Of a stretch of DNA of 45,547 nucleotides, positions 1 through 8,975 are shown one piece after another (the stretch's first letter is position 1; the number at the start of each line of letters is the position of its first letter). Made by a program: the position numbers and the translations under genes. The stretch is from assembly GCA_002457275.1 (NCBI GenBank), contig NTKD01000008.1, positions 1-45,547 of the forward strand. Direction: 5' to 3'. The stretch is from OM182 bacterium MED-G24 (lineage in GTDB: Bacteria; Pseudomonadota; Gammaproteobacteria; Pseudomonadales; Azotimanducaceae). A model generated the notes under the pieces. That model was not told the origin of the DNA. It was given only the letters and a program-made list of their open reading frames with translations, and made no database searches.

Positions 1-155
1 ACCTTGTGTGGGCTGTCCACGTATATGGTGAAGGCGGAGGGGACATGCTTAGCATACGGGTAAACGCGGGAGAGCCAGGGCCGTGGGCTCATGCTATCAG
101 TTTGATTGCGCTGTTGGCCCTGCGCTGGTCCTCGCTGTCTCTGGGTCGCGAGTAG
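1..155 (+). CDS. Possible C-terminal end of an upstream gene (partial)
   Basis: The frame starting at base 3 is open from the window edge to a TAG at 153-155, about 50 codons, with a hydrophobic stretch reading AISLIALLALRW near its end. It stops 10 bases before the GTG that opens the serine hydrolase remnant and is in the same frame. It could be the tail of an upstream protein, or the signal or membrane leader of the hydrolase itself, cut off by this TAG. I do not recognise the family, and an open run of this length at an edge can occur by chance. Confidence 0.25.
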   Translation, partial: LVWAVHVYGEGGGDMLSIRVNAGEPGPWAHAISLIALLALRWSSLSLGRE

Positions 156-164
156 GTACCACTC

Positions 165-1937
165 GTGGACTGGACATCCGTCGGGGATCAGATGTCCCCC
201 GTGATCGTTTGGCGGATGGCGGATGATCAGATTCCCGACGTCGTACTGGTGGTCGTCAAAGGTGCTCGCGTTGTGTTGTCAGGGGGTTATGGCGGAGCGG
301 ATATCGGTACTGGCAGGCCGGTGTTGCCAGACCAGACACGGTTCCGTCTGGCGTCCCTGTCCAAGCCGTTCACGGCACTCCCGGCGGCCAGGCTCAGTGA
401 TCGGGGCCAACTGGATCTCGACGCTGATATCCGCCAATACCTGGATGATGAGATCCCGGTCATCGCGTGCCCAGGAAGTGTCACGACGAGGCAGCTACTC
501 ACGCATACGGCAGTATTCGACAACACGGACATTGGTGATGCCGCATATCACAACGCCAACGTTATCACCCTGGTTGAGTATGTTTCAGAGCGGATGATCC
601 GGCAGACGAGTGCGCCGGGCCATCGTTTCAAATACGCGAACCCTGGTTATGCATTGGCAGGGCGGTGATAGAGCGCATCAGTGGTGACGCCTACCACGAT
701 CACATGACGACAAAACTGCTGTGGCCATTGGACATGAACAGCGCAACGTTTGGTCAACCCCCCCGCTGATGACAGTATTGCGACTGGTCATGTCCTGGTC
801 GACTGAGAACTTCAGACGGTTCCCTATGACTACACGCAGACCGCGCCGGCGGACGGGTTGCTTGCAACGGCTGATGACATGTCGCGGTTTCTGATGTTTC
901 AGCTGGGTCGCGGGCCAGGGATTCTCTCTGAAGAAAGCCTTCGGATGACTCACGCGCTTCAGTTTTCCCGGATAGGGCACTGGCCGGGCATGGCGCTGGG
1001 ATGGGTGGATGAACGCAGAACTGGCAGGCGAATGCTGGAACACTCTGGTGGGACACCGAGCTATATGGCTATTTTCCCGGATCACGACGTTGGGGTGTTT
1101 ATCGCGCTCAATCGACGCGACAGTGGTGCGCGTATTGGTATGTTGATTGAATTGTGGAATCGTTTCCTTCCCGCGGTGGCTTCTGAGGCACTGAAAGATG
1201 TGTCTGCAGACCCAGGGCGGCCGCTAGCGGATTACGCGGGTGACTATCGGAACAGCAATTTCCCGATGGGAGATATGCAAAAGGTGCCGGGGTACCTGGG
1301 GCTCTACTATGACCTTGTGGCGGTTAAACCGGTGGCAGCAGGCCTTCTGATTGACGGGCGTGTCTACAGACTTGTCGGCGAGGATCAGTTTCGGCGTGAA
1401 GGCACGGACCTTATCGAACGTTTCGATTTTTCAGGACCAGTGCTTGCCCTGCTGAAGGGACGGTTCTCCTATGATCGTGTGGTTCGGTATGAACGACCGG
1501 CGATCATTGGGAGTTTCCTGGTGGGTCTTATTGTCTTGTCGCTTTACGCCGGAGGTCGGGGCGTGAGCGGACTGTAGCGTCGACGGTCAGACCGGCCCGA
1601 CCGCACCTCACACAAGACAGCACGCCTGCCCTGTGTCCTGGTTGACCTGGGTGGGATTGGGTTGTTGCTTTCACTGGGGCTCTACGTGCACGTGACCCTG
1701 CTGACCATCTTCAACGATGGCCTCGATTACGGACTCCCGGCCACAGGTTTTCTGATGTTGCCGGTGGCGGGGCTCACAACAATTTTGTTTTTGGGTGCAC
1801 TGAGTTATCACATCGTGAAGCTGAATGTGGCTGAAGTGAGAGCGCAGCCGGGCTTTGCAACCAATGTCATCCTTCTGTTGATATCGCTTTTGGGCATGAT
1901 CGGCGCCTGGCAACTCCGGATGTTTGTTACGTTCTGA
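165..1937 (+). pseudogene. Serine hydrolase (beta-lactamase/esterase family) with C-terminal membrane domain, decayed
   Basis: Read across its breaks this is a class C beta-lactamase-like serine hydrolase (Pfam Beta-lactamase type; peptidase or esterase) of about 590 residues. The nucleophile motif SLSK (SxxK) lies near residue 66 and the YAN (YxN) motif near residue 162. The middle piece reads VIERISGDAYHDHM and PLDMNSATF in another frame, as the family requires, and the 858-1577 part continues with GLLATADDMSRF. The C-terminus has several membrane segments (bases 1500-1937). Damage visible: one base lost near 660, a second shift back in a run of seven C (758-764), in-frame TGA at 804-806, and in-frame TAG at 1575-1577 after which the same frame continues into the last helices. 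GTG at 165 is the first start in frame. Four lesions make a functional product unlikely. Confidence 0.82.
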
Positions 1938-1996
1938 CCAGTTCCTGACGAATCGCATTGCCGGACGGTGTGTGGTTTGCGAAAATAGTTGCCTTC

Positions 1997-3901
1997 ATGT
2001 CGTCTTCCTCGCTCAACGGATCGACTTCCGATCCTGAACCGTCGGCGTCAGCGCATCAGGTTGCGCAACGGCCTTCACGGTTCCGACAGCTGCTGCGTTT
2101 GGTACGCCCTTACCGTTATGCGCTCATGCAGTGTCTTGCGATCATGTTGTTGTTGTCCGGGCTCAACATGTTCTATCCGCTGTTATTCGCGGAGATCATC
2201 GGTCGTGCACTGCCCAATCAGGACATGGAGCTGTTCATGTCATGTCTGGTGGGCATGCTGTCGATCAGAATGATTGGCGAGGGATTGGGCCTGTGGAACG
2301 GCCATCTGCTTCGCCTGGTGGGTGGCAGGGTGATCTTCAGCCTGCGCAAGAAGATGTATGACCATGTACAGAAGCTGTCGCTCGGTTTCTTTGAAAGCCG
2401 CAGTCCAGGCGAAATCAATGCCCGGCTCATGGGCGACACGGCCTCTCTGACGAACCTCGTCACTGGGACCCTGCTCAGGACCATCGAGGCTGTTTTCACC
2501 GCTATCATCATTGTGTGTCTGTTGTTCTATCTCGATTGGCGGATTGCGCTGGTTGCCCTTGCGGTAACACCGCTACATTTCATGAGCTATTTCATGTTCG
2601 AACGTCGACTCAGCCATGAATCCTGGAAGGCAACAGAGAAGAATTCCCAGGTCAGCGGAAAAACGCATGAAGTCTTTGATGCCTCTAAGGTGGTCAAGGG
2701 ATATTCCGCGGAACGTCGCGAAGTACGTACCCTGGTAGGGCAATTGAGAGAAGGCCATGAGATACAGCTGCAATCCGGCTGGTTATCAAGCAGCTGGGGT
2801 GCGTTTACCAATTCGGTCTCCCATATCGGAACGCTGATTGTGATGGTTGCGTGTGGTCTTGTTGTGATGTGGCTGGACCTGGATGGCTTTACCGAGGCTG
2901 AAGGCAGGGAAGCGATCCAGCAGGGCGTCGTCACGTTCTCGGCGATGATCGCGTATGTCGGCATGCTCTATGCGCCGATTTCACAACTGATTGGGGTGGT
3001 CGGCCAGATCATTCCAGCTCGAGTCGGGCTGATGCGCGTATACGAAATCCTGGACCTCGAACCCGATATCGTGGACGAGGCTCATGCGATTCGACGAGAC
3101 GTGGTGGGACGTGTTGAGTTTGAGGACGTCGGTTTTGCTTATCCCATGAGTAAACAGGTTCTGACGAACATTACGTTTACTGCTGAACCGGGTCAGTCGA
3201 TTGCACTTGTCGGGCCGAGTGGCGCAGGGAAAACGACCGTCGCAAATCTGATTGCGCGCTTTTATGACGCGTCCGAAGGCACTATTCGAATTGATGGGAT
3301 TGATGTCGAGGAGTATGCGATTCATAGCCTGCGCAACCAGATGAGCATGGTCCTGCAGGAAACCTATCTGTTTCGTGGAACAGTGCGGGAAAATCTGCTC
3401 TATGGAAAACCGGATGCCACTGATGCCGAAGTTGTTCAAGCAGCCACGCTCGCCAATGCCCACGAGTTTGTGCAGGCACTGCCCTATGGCTATGACACGA
3501 TTCTCGGCGCGCATGGCGCCCGGATCTCTGTCGGTCAGCGGCAGAGACTTGCGATTGCACGGGCACTGATCCGTGATCCGAGATTGTTGATTCTGGATGA
3601 GGCGACCAGCGCATTGGATACGGCCTCAGAGATGAAGGTGCAGGAAGCCCTGTCGACACTGATGTCCGATCGGACAACCTTCATTATCGCCCACCGCCTT
3701 TCGACCATCCGTGATGCGGACATCATCCTGGTGCTTGATGACGGGCGCATTGTGCAAAAGGGAACCCATGAGGAGCTGATCTCGATTGATGGCCTGTTTC
3801 GCAAGCTCTATGACCCGTTGTGGGCGAGGGAAAAGGAAAAGCAGGAAGAAGAAGAGTTACGAGCGCTCGCTGAAGCCGAGACCCGGGAGTCAGAAAGCTG
3901 A
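1997..3901 (+). CDS. ABC exporter, MsbA-type half transporter (membrane plus ATPase domain)
   Basis: The protein of 634 residues is a fused permease-ATPase exporter half that works as a dimer in the inner membrane, like MsbA or LmrA. The transmembrane domain covers about residues 35-340. The nucleotide-binding domain has Walker A GPSGAGKT at 406-413, a signature ISVGQRQR at 510-517 (canonical LSGGQ, here with Val), Walker B LLILDE ending in the catalytic Glu 535, and H-loop His 566. Both key residues are present, so a homodimer with two active sites is expected. I chose ATG 1997; a TTG at 1958 would add 13 residues, and neither has a clear ribosome site. The C-terminal tail is charged and Glu-rich. 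The stop overlaps the start of the next gene (TGATG), so the two are probably translated together. The substrate cannot be told from sequence. Confidence 0.93.
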   Translation: MSSSSLNGSTSDPEPSASAHQVAQRPSRFRQLLRLVRPYRYALMQCLAIMLLLSGLNMFYPLLFAEIIGRALPNQDMELFMSCLVGMLSIRMIGEGLGLWNGHLLRLVGGRVIFSLRKKMYDHVQKLSLGFFESRSPGEINARLMGDTASLTNLVTGTLLRTIEAVFTAIIIVCLLFYLDWRIALVALAVTPLHFMSYFMFERRLSHESWKATEKNSQVSGKTHEVFDASKVVKGYSAERREVRTLVGQLREGHEIQLQSGWLSSSWGAFTNSVSHIGTLIVMVACGLVVMWLDLDGFTEAEGREAIQQGVVTFSAMIAYVGMLYAPISQLIGVVGQIIPARVGLMRVYEILDLEPDIVDEAHAIRRDVVGRVEFEDVGFAYPMSKQVLTNITFTAEPGQSIALVGPSGAGKTTVANLIARFYDASEGTIRIDGIDVEEYAIHSLRNQMSMVLQETYLFRGTVRENLLYGKPDATDAEVVQAATLANAHEFVQALPYGYDTILGAHGARISVGQRQRLAIARALIRDPRLLILDEATSALDTASEMKVQEALSTLMSDRTTFIIAHRLSTIRDADIILVLDDGRIVQKGTHEELISIDGLFRKLYDPLWAREKEKQEEEELRALAEAETRESES

Positions 3902-5007
3902 TGTGGCGACCCCAGGTGTATGACCTTGTTGCTCACTATGAACCAAGGTCGGACTTTTCCCTGACGCATAGTATCCGAGCAGCCGTGAAGGAGCTTGGCC
4001 GCAAATACCGTGGCACCACATTGATGACGGGTGCACACGCCGGGAGCCCCGTTATTCACACCGACATGCGTGGTATTTCGATTGGCACCCGGCTTGAGAT
4101 CAGCCGGCTGGCGCTGAGAGAGAGAGATCGGCAGCCTCTGGTTGCCGAAGTGTTCCGGATGTTCCGCGAGGCGGCTGAGCGAGGCATTGCCAGCGGTCCC
4201 ATTGATCGAATGACGGTGAAGTTCCCGAATGCCGAGAGTAAACCGGATGCGCGACAGCCGATTCATGATGCGTATGAGGAAGTGTTCGACAGCTCCTGCT
4301 GTTTCCAGCGTATGCAGGACCCTCATACGCTTCGGTTGGGTCGTGCAGTCGTCCATCAGGCACTGATCCACCATCTGCGTGAAGACGGGCCATACCATTC
4401 AGATCATCAGCCGCGCGTAGAGCGGGTGCACAGCGAACTGGGCAGGCGTCCTGGCCGCTACGAAGGCTATCAGTACTTTGTGGAGCCGATCTTCACGCCA
4501 GGTGAACATCCTGAGGTGGTCTTCCATTATAGCGGCGATGAGCCCAGCAGGATCATTGAGGTCACGATGCGGCAGAAGTCTGAGGAAACGCTGCAGTTCA
4601 TGAAGTCAAAGACGATGCGCGCCGATCCATCGCGCTTTGTGTCGTTGATAGACTACGATCAGGGTGCACGTCGCTTTGGTCGGCTCTGGGTCATGCAGGA
4701 GGGATTGCTACGGCGGTTGGACCGTGAATGGCTGCCTCTTATCTACCTCTTTATGGACGAGGACTTGAATCCCCCGCTGGATGCCACGTTCACCTGGGAA
4801 GAACTCTATGAACGTCAGCGGGTCAGTCCCTATGTGCCTCGCGCGCAGCGACTGTCATCCACGTTCCTGGATATCTGCATTGAACGTCTGTCTGAACGAT
4901 TCCTGGTATTGCCCGAAGGGGGGCGGTTTAGACTGCAACCGCTGTTCAGGGAAGTCCAACATGTGACGTTCTATGAACTGGGGCACTACGACAAGCGTCT
5001 GGGCTGA
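3901..5007 (+). CDS. Unknown soluble protein coupled to the ABC exporter
   Basis: I do not recognise this 368-residue protein. Its ATG at 3901 shares a base with the TGA of the upstream exporter, so translational coupling is likely and a role linked to the exporter is the best inference. It has no signal peptide or membrane segment. It is rich in Arg, His and acidic residues, with a patch around residues 38-65 (TGAHAGSPVIHTDMRG) and an aromatic acidic stretch around 190-200 (YEGYQYFVEPIF). The second half contains repeated hydrophobic-charged helices and ends with FYELGHYDKRLG. Base composition matches the neighbours, and the frame is intact throughout, which supports a real gene. It could be a modification enzyme or an accessory factor for the exported molecule. 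No catalytic motif that I know stands out. Confidence 0.8.
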   Translation: MWRPQVYDLVAHYEPRSDFSLTHSIRAAVKELGRKYRGTTLMTGAHAGSPVIHTDMRGISIGTRLEISRLALRERDRQPLVAEVFRMFREAAERGIASGPIDRMTVKFPNAESKPDARQPIHDAYEEVFDSSCCFQRMQDPHTLRLGRAVVHQALIHHLREDGPYHSDHQPRVERVHSELGRRPGRYEGYQYFVEPIFTPGEHPEVVFHYSGDEPSRIIEVTMRQKSEETLQFMKSKTMRADPSRFVSLIDYDQGARRFGRLWVMQEGLLRRLDREWLPLIYLFMDEDLNPPLDATFTWEELYERQRVSPYVPRAQRLSSTFLDICIERLSERFLVLPEGGRFRLQPLFREVQHVTFYELGHYDKRLG

Positions 5008-5013
5008 TATACT
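5005..5013 (+). promoter_or_regulatory. Possible extended -10 promoter for the Mrp-like operon
   Basis: TGATATACT sits at the very end of the upstream gene: TATACT (5 of 6 to TATAAT) with the TG of an extended -10 one base before it. No good -35 box is visible 16-18 bases upstream. It lies about 50 bases ahead of the first antiporter gene, the right place for an operon promoter. Upstream readthrough could serve instead. Confidence 0.3.
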
Positions 5014-5063
5014 GGGCCCGACTGAAGGAACAGGGAACCGGACGTGACAATAAGGATCTGGCA

Positions 5064-5540
5064 TTGGGACGAGTAGTTGGACCGACCCTGGGTCTGGGGT
5101 TGCTGCTGGTGGCGCTCTGGCTGATCCTGTCAGGCCACTTTGAGCCGTTGCTGTTGGCCATTGGTGCGTTTTCCGTTGGTGGCGTGGTTGCTCTTTGCCT
5201 TCGACTGGGAATTGTTGATCGTGAGGGACTGCCGTTTCACCTGGCCCCTCGGTTGATGGTCTACTGGTTGACGCTCGCGGTGAAAATCATCCGCGACAAC
5301 ATCAGCGTCGCATACACCATAGTCAGACCAAAGGGTCGAATCGAACCGGGCCTGGTGACAATTTCTCCAGAACTGACAACTGACCTGGGGCGCGCGATCT
5401 ACGCTAATGCCATTACGTTGACCCCCGGTACCTATACGCTTTCGATTGACCATGGCAGCCTCCTTGTCCATGGGTTGAGCAAGGCGGTTGCTCAGTCTGA
5501 AAAATCTGATGAGGCGTGGAGAGAGGTGCCGGAAGCATGA
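5064..5540 (+). CDS. mrpE: Mrp-type cation/proton antiporter subunit E
   Basis: This 158-residue membrane protein matches MrpE/MnhE, a small subunit of the multisubunit sodium(potassium)/proton antiporter. Two to three helices lie in residues 5-50, followed by the family's cytoplasmic part with VKIIRDNISVAYTIVRPKG and the C-terminal ITLTPGTYTLSI, which is typical of MnhE. The start is TTG at 5064: AAGGA at 5052-5056 is 7 bases upstream, and no ATG fits the family start better. It is the first gene of a tightly packed operon, its TGA overlapping the next ATG. MrpE is needed for full antiport in several bacteria but is not itself an ion channel subunit. Confidence 0.93.
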   Translation: MGRVVGPTLGLGLLLVALWLILSGHFEPLLLAIGAFSVGGVVALCLRLGIVDREGLPFHLAPRLMVYWLTLAVKIIRDNISVAYTIVRPKGRIEPGLVTISPELTTDLGRAIYANAITLTPGTYTLSIDHGSLLVHGLSKAVAQSEKSDEAWREVPEA

Positions 5541-5815
5541 TCGAGGTGGTTGCCGTGTTGCTGCTGTTCTCGATGGGCATCGTCCTGATCCGGGCGCTGC
5601 TTGGCCCTTCCTTGTTTGACCGCATTCTGGCGGTGAACGTGTTCAGCACGAAAACGGCATTGTTGATTGCCGTCTACGCATGGATTATGGACAGACCGGA
5701 CATCCTCGATATTGCGATTGTCTATGTGCTGATCAATTTCATCGCGGTGATCGCGTTTCTGAAGCTCATTGTGCGTGGCAACCTTGCTGATTCCTCTTCG
5801 GAACGGGTGCGATGA
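5537..5815 (+). CDS. mrpF: Mrp-type antiporter subunit F
   Basis: This 92-residue protein has three predicted helices and the MnhF/PhaF pattern: an opening hydrophobic helix, then IRALLGPSLFDRILAVNV and a final helix IAIVYVLINFIAVIAFLKL. It is an integral inner-membrane subunit of the antiporter complex. ATG 5537 overlaps the stop of the E gene (ATGA) and has GGAAG just upstream; a longer GTG start at 5516 exists but would only add a non-conserved leader. The length fits the usual 85-95 residues. Confidence 0.92.
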   Translation: MIEVVAVLLLFSMGIVLIRALLGPSLFDRILAVNVFSTKTALLIAVYAWIMDRPDILDIAIVYVLINFIAVIAFLKLIVRGNLADSSSERVR

Positions 5816-6117
5816 TCGCCTGGCTTGCGGATGGTCTGATGTTGGTGGGGGCGATCTTTTGCCTGCTTGGGAGTATCGGTATGCACCGGTTCCCTGACTT
5901 CTACACACGAGTTCATGCAGCGGGGATTACCGACACGCTGGGTACAATTCTTGTGCTGATCGGGCTCGCGATGCAGGCGGATCCAGGCGACTCGCTGAAG
6001 CTGTTGCTCGTTTTCGCCTTTTTGTTTTTTACCAGTCCTGTGGCTACACATTCCCTCTCGAATGCCGCCATTAAAAGCGGCTACAGACCCCGGCTGGGTA
6101 TCGACGCTGATGATTGA
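5812..6117 (+). CDS. mrpG: Mrp-type antiporter subunit G
   Basis: The 101-residue protein matches MnhG/PhaG: helix 1 LMLVGAIFCLLGSIGM, then the family motif RFPDFYTRVHAAGITDTLG at residues 26-44 and two further helices. It is a small membrane subunit of the complex. ATG 5812 overlaps the TGA of the F gene. The order E-F-G is the classical Mrp order, but here these three come first rather than last in the operon. Confidence 0.93.
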   Translation: MIAWLADGLMLVGAIFCLLGSIGMHRFPDFYTRVHAAGITDTLGTILVLIGLAMQADPGDSLKLLLVFAFLFFTSPVATHSLSNAAIKSGYRPRLGIDADD

Positions 6118-6700
6118 GCTGATCGCCAACAATGTGCTGTTGTTGTTCCTCGCCATCGTCGCGGTCGCTGTGGTGCGCGTACGTCAGCTACTGGTCAGTG
6201 TCATGTTGTTCGGGATTTACAGTTTGTTGTCGGCCGCCATCTTCGTGGTCATGCTGGCGGCTGACGTGGCGTTTACCGAGGCTGCGGTTGGTGCAGGCAT
6301 TGCCACGGTGCTGATGCTGGCGGCACTGGCACGGCTGCCGGGTGAGAAGGAAGAAGCCAGAGCGCGGGGGCAGTTCTGGCCTTTGGTGCTGGTCGTCGCA
6401 ACCGGGGCTTTGCTGATCTACGGCACAATAGACATGCCTGGATTTGGGAAAGCTGACAATGTTGCTCATCGCGGTGTAGCGATGCAGTACGTTGAGCGAG
6501 CACCAAAAGAGACCGGTATCCCAAATATGGTGACGTCCATTCTAGCGAGCTATCGGGGTCTTGATACGCTGGGAGAGGTACTGGTGATCTTTACTGCAGG
6601 TCTGGGGGTTTTGCTGGTGCTGGGCGGTGTCCATACAAAGATCGCGTCGCCACTGAGACCTGATGCCGTTGGCATCCGTGACGGCGAGCGAAGGGGGTAG
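6110..6700 (+). CDS. DUF4040 / MbhD-MbhE-like subunit (C-terminal module of MrpA as a separate protein)
   Basis: The 196-residue membrane protein corresponds to the region that follows the NuoL-like part in long MrpA proteins and to MbhD plus MbhE of membrane-bound hydrogenases. The first half carries the DUF4040 pattern (AVVRVRQLLVSVMLFGIYSL, then DVAFTEAAVGAGIATVLML, with the conserved acidic-rich helix). The second half has GIPNMVTSILASYRGLDTLGE, where NxVT.ILa.yRg.DTlGE is the MrpB/MbhE hallmark, and a last helix. ATG 6110 overlaps the stop of the G gene; an upstream ATG at 6062 would extend into MrpG and is unlikely. That this module is free rather than fused shows the split architecture. 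Confidence 0.9.
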   Translation: MIELIANNVLLLFLAIVAVAVVRVRQLLVSVMLFGIYSLLSAAIFVVMLAADVAFTEAAVGAGIATVLMLAALARLPGEKEEARARGQFWPLVLVVATGALLIYGTIDMPGFGKADNVAHRGVAMQYVERAPKETGIPNMVTSILASYRGLDTLGEVLVIFTAGLGVLLVLGGVHTKIASPLRPDAVGIRDGERRG

Positions 6701-6705
6701 TCCGG

Positions 6706-7128
6706 GTGACCGATTACCTGATCCTGCGGGTCACCGCAAAATTCCTGATCCCTATCATTCTACTGATGGGACTTTACGTTCAGTTCCATGGCGAGCTGGG
6801 GCCGGGTGGAGGTTTCCAGGCCGGAGTCATTTTCAGTGCCGGGTTGATTCTTTACGCGCTGGTGTTTGGTCTGGATCGACTGAGTGATGCCGTGCCCATC
6901 GTTGCGCTCAAGGTATTGTCGTCAGTCGGGGTATTGTTGTTCGCAGGCACGGGCATGATATCGGTCATCGTCGGCGGTGAATTCCTGGACTACAACCTGC
7001 TGGCGGAAGACCCGGTTGCAGGGCAACACTTGGGCATCTTCCTGGTTGAACTGGGCGTAGGTATCACTGTTGCCAGTACCATGCTGCTGATCTTTACGCT
7101 GTTTGCAGCTCAGAATGACCATGTCTGA
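6706..7128 (+). CDS. mrpB: Mrp-type antiporter subunit B
   Basis: The 140-residue protein has about four helices and the MnhB signature LYVQFHGELGPGGGFQAGV at residues 23-41, with the conserved G-P-G-G-G-F-Q motif. A second typical patch is DYNLLAEDPVAGQHLGI near residue 95. It starts with GTG at 6706, six bases after the previous stop, with a plausible GGGGGTAG upstream. It is a core membrane subunit of the antiporter. The gene runs slightly into the C gene. Confidence 0.93.
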   Translation: MTDYLILRVTAKFLIPIILLMGLYVQFHGELGPGGGFQAGVIFSAGLILYALVFGLDRLSDAVPIVALKVLSSVGVLLFAGTGMISVIVGGEFLDYNLLAEDPVAGQHLGIFLVELGVGITVASTMLLIFTLFAAQNDHV

Positions 7129-7498
7129 CGTTGTGCTTGAACACTACAACTACTGGGTGGTCATCGTCTTGATGATGATCGGGATGTATACGGTGATCAG
7201 CCGTGGTCATCTGCTGAAGAAGGTGATCGGTCTCAACATATTCCAGACGTCTGTCTTCATTATGTATATCAGTATTGGTTATGTTGAAGGCGGAACGGTC
7301 CCCATCGTGGAAGGAGGCGCGGCGTCGGATGTGGTGTATGCGAATCCTCTGCCACACGTACTGATTCTGACGGCGATTGTCGTGGGTGTGTCAACAACTG
7401 CGCTGGCGCTGGCGCTGATCATTCGCATCAGGGAAGCCTACGGCACGCTGGAGGAGTACGACATCCAGAAGCTGGATCAGGATGCTGAGAGTGAGTGA
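7121..7498 (+). CDS. mrpC: Mrp-type antiporter subunit C (NuoK-like)
   Basis: This 125-residue NuoK-like membrane protein has three helices, with MIGMYTVISRGHLLKKVIGL (MnhC motif) and ANPLPHVLILTAIVVGVSTTALALAL, the most conserved part of the family (PLPqaLvLTAIVIg). NuoK-type subunits take part in the proton pathway. ATG 7121 (MSDVVLEH) overlaps the stop of the B gene; ATG 7115 is an alternative. The C-terminus ends in an acidic tail that overlaps the start of the next gene by 17 bases. Confidence 0.92.
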   Translation: MSDVVLEHYNYWVVIVLMMIGMYTVISRGHLLKKVIGLNIFQTSVFIMYISIGYVEGGTVPIVEGGAASDVVYANPLPHVLILTAIVVGVSTTALALALIIRIREAYGTLEEYDIQKLDQDAESE

Positions 7499-8975
7499 CG
7501 GGGCACAGTTGATACTGATCATTCTGCTCCCTCTCGTGGTGGCGCCGATCTGTTATGTCCTGCGCTCCGTCCGCGTGGTATGGCTGTTGACCCTGGCTAC
7601 TGCCCTGAGCTGTTTTCTGATGTCGGTGGGACTGCTTCTAGTGGTTCTGGATACAGGTGGATTCAGCTATCACCTGGGTGGATGGGCGCCCCCGGTGGGA
7701 ATTGAGTATCGACTGGATCTGCTGTCGGCGTTTGTGTTGCTCGTGTTGACGGCTGTTTTTTTCGTCTGCCAGTTGTATGCGGGGTCTTTGACTGTCGCAT
7801 CGAGCAGCAAAGAAGTGCCACCAGCGATCGCTCCTGCCTTCTTTGCTGCGACGTTGTTATGCATTGCAGGGTTGATGGGCATCGTCGTCACCGGTGATGT
7901 CTTCAACCTGTTTGTCTTCCTTGAGATCTCGTCGCTGGCCACCTACGCAATGATCAGCCTGGGACGTGATCGACGAGCTCTGACGGCCGCATTCCAGTAC
8001 CTGGTGTTGGGGACGATCGGTGCAACGTTTTTCCTGATTGGGGTGGGGTTGCTTTACGCCGAAACGGGTACCCTGAATATGCGTGAGATGTCGATGCTGA
8101 TCCCTGATCTGGTAGACCGTCAGACCGCGTTTACCGGGATGACATTTGTCATCATTGGCCTCGCGTTGAAACTTGCCATTTTCCCGCTTCATCTCTGGCT
8201 CCCCAACGCTTATACTGAGGCGCCATCGGTGGTGACGGTTCTGCTTGCGGGGACTTCCACAAAAGTTGCCTTCTATGCACTTGCACGTATGGTTGTATCC
8301 GTTTTTGGCGTTGAGACGGTGGTGGAAACGCCCCTCCCCCGGCTGTTGCTTATCGTGGGAAGCCTCGCGGTTCTTTTCACTTCGGCACAGGCAATTCTTC
8401 AGGCCAACGTCAAGCGGCTGCTGGCTTATTCCAGTGTTGCGCAGATCGGCTACATGGTGATTGGCCTGGGTCTGCTGACCACGGAGGGGCTCGCGGCAGG
8501 ATTTGTGCATCTGTTCAACCATGCGCTGACCAAGACCGGGTTATTCATGGCCGTGGGGATCATGATGCTTGTTTCCCTGGACGCAAGGTTGTCGTCGCTT
8601 GCGGGTCTGGGGAGGCAGATGCCATGGACCAGTGCCGCGGTCGTCATTACCGCATTCTCTCTTGTCGGGATCCCGGGAACGGCAGGTTTCATCAGCAAGT
8701 GGGCGCTGCTGGACGCGGCGCTCGCCCAGGAAGCGTATCTGATTGCCGCCGTGGTTGTGGTGGGTTCCTTGCTTGCTTGCCTCTATCTTCTGAGACTGCT
8801 CGATGTCATGTATTTCCAGGTATCAGAAAAGCCACGTGAGTCGATCACGATTCCGATCCATATGGTCACTGCGCTGTGGCTGCTGGCGATTGCCTGCATC
8901 TGGTTTGGTCTGTCCACTGAATATTCACTGTCGGTGGCGAAGCTGGCGGCGGCATCGATGATGGAAAGTCTGTGA
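7482..8975 (+). CDS. mrpD: Mrp-type antiporter subunit D (first NuoL/M/N-like subunit)
   Basis: The 497-residue protein has about 14 helices and the Proton_antipo_M fold. Key channel residues are visible: the helix-5 Glu in NLFVFLEISSLATYAM (about residue 148), the helix-7 Lys in GLALKLAIFPLHLWLPNAY, the helix-8 Lys in STKVAFYAL, and the helix-12 Lys in HALTKTGLF. The ending helices fit MrpD. Start is ATG 7482 inside the end of the C gene; GTG 7491 is possible. It is one of three antiporter-like subunits in this operon and is closest to canonical MrpD. Confidence 0.92.
   Translation: MLRVSDGAQLILIILLPLVVAPICYVLRSVRVVWLLTLATALSCFLMSVGLLLVVLDTGGFSYHLGGWAPPVGIEYRLDLLSAFVLLVLTAVFFVCQLYAGSLTVASSSKEVPPAIAPAFFAATLLCIAGLMGIVVTGDVFNLFVFLEISSLATYAMISLGRDRRALTAAFQYLVLGTIGATFFLIGVGLLYAETGTLNMREMSMLIPDLVDRQTAFTGMTFVIIGLALKLAIFPLHLWLPNAYTEAPSVVTVLLAGTSTKVAFYALARMVVSVFGVETVVETPLPRLLLIVGSLAVLFTSAQAILQANVKRLLAYSSVAQIGYMVIGLGLLTTEGLAAGFVHLFNHALTKTGLFMAVGIMMLVSLDARLSSLAGLGRQMPWTSAAVVITAFSLVGIPGTAGFISKWALLDAALAQEAYLIAAVVVVGSLLACLYLLRLLDVMYFQVSEKPRESITIPIHMVTALWLLAIACIWFGLSTEYSLSVAKLAAASMMESL

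Noticed and set aside
678-1085. Minus-strand open frames of 100-135 codons over the serine hydrolase remnant
   Set aside because: They are antisense to clear family homology and show no recognisable protein or ribosome site.
7857-8522. 221-codon minus-strand open frame inside the antiporter D gene
   Set aside because: Antisense shadow of a highly conserved membrane protein, His/Gln-rich composition typical of such shadows.
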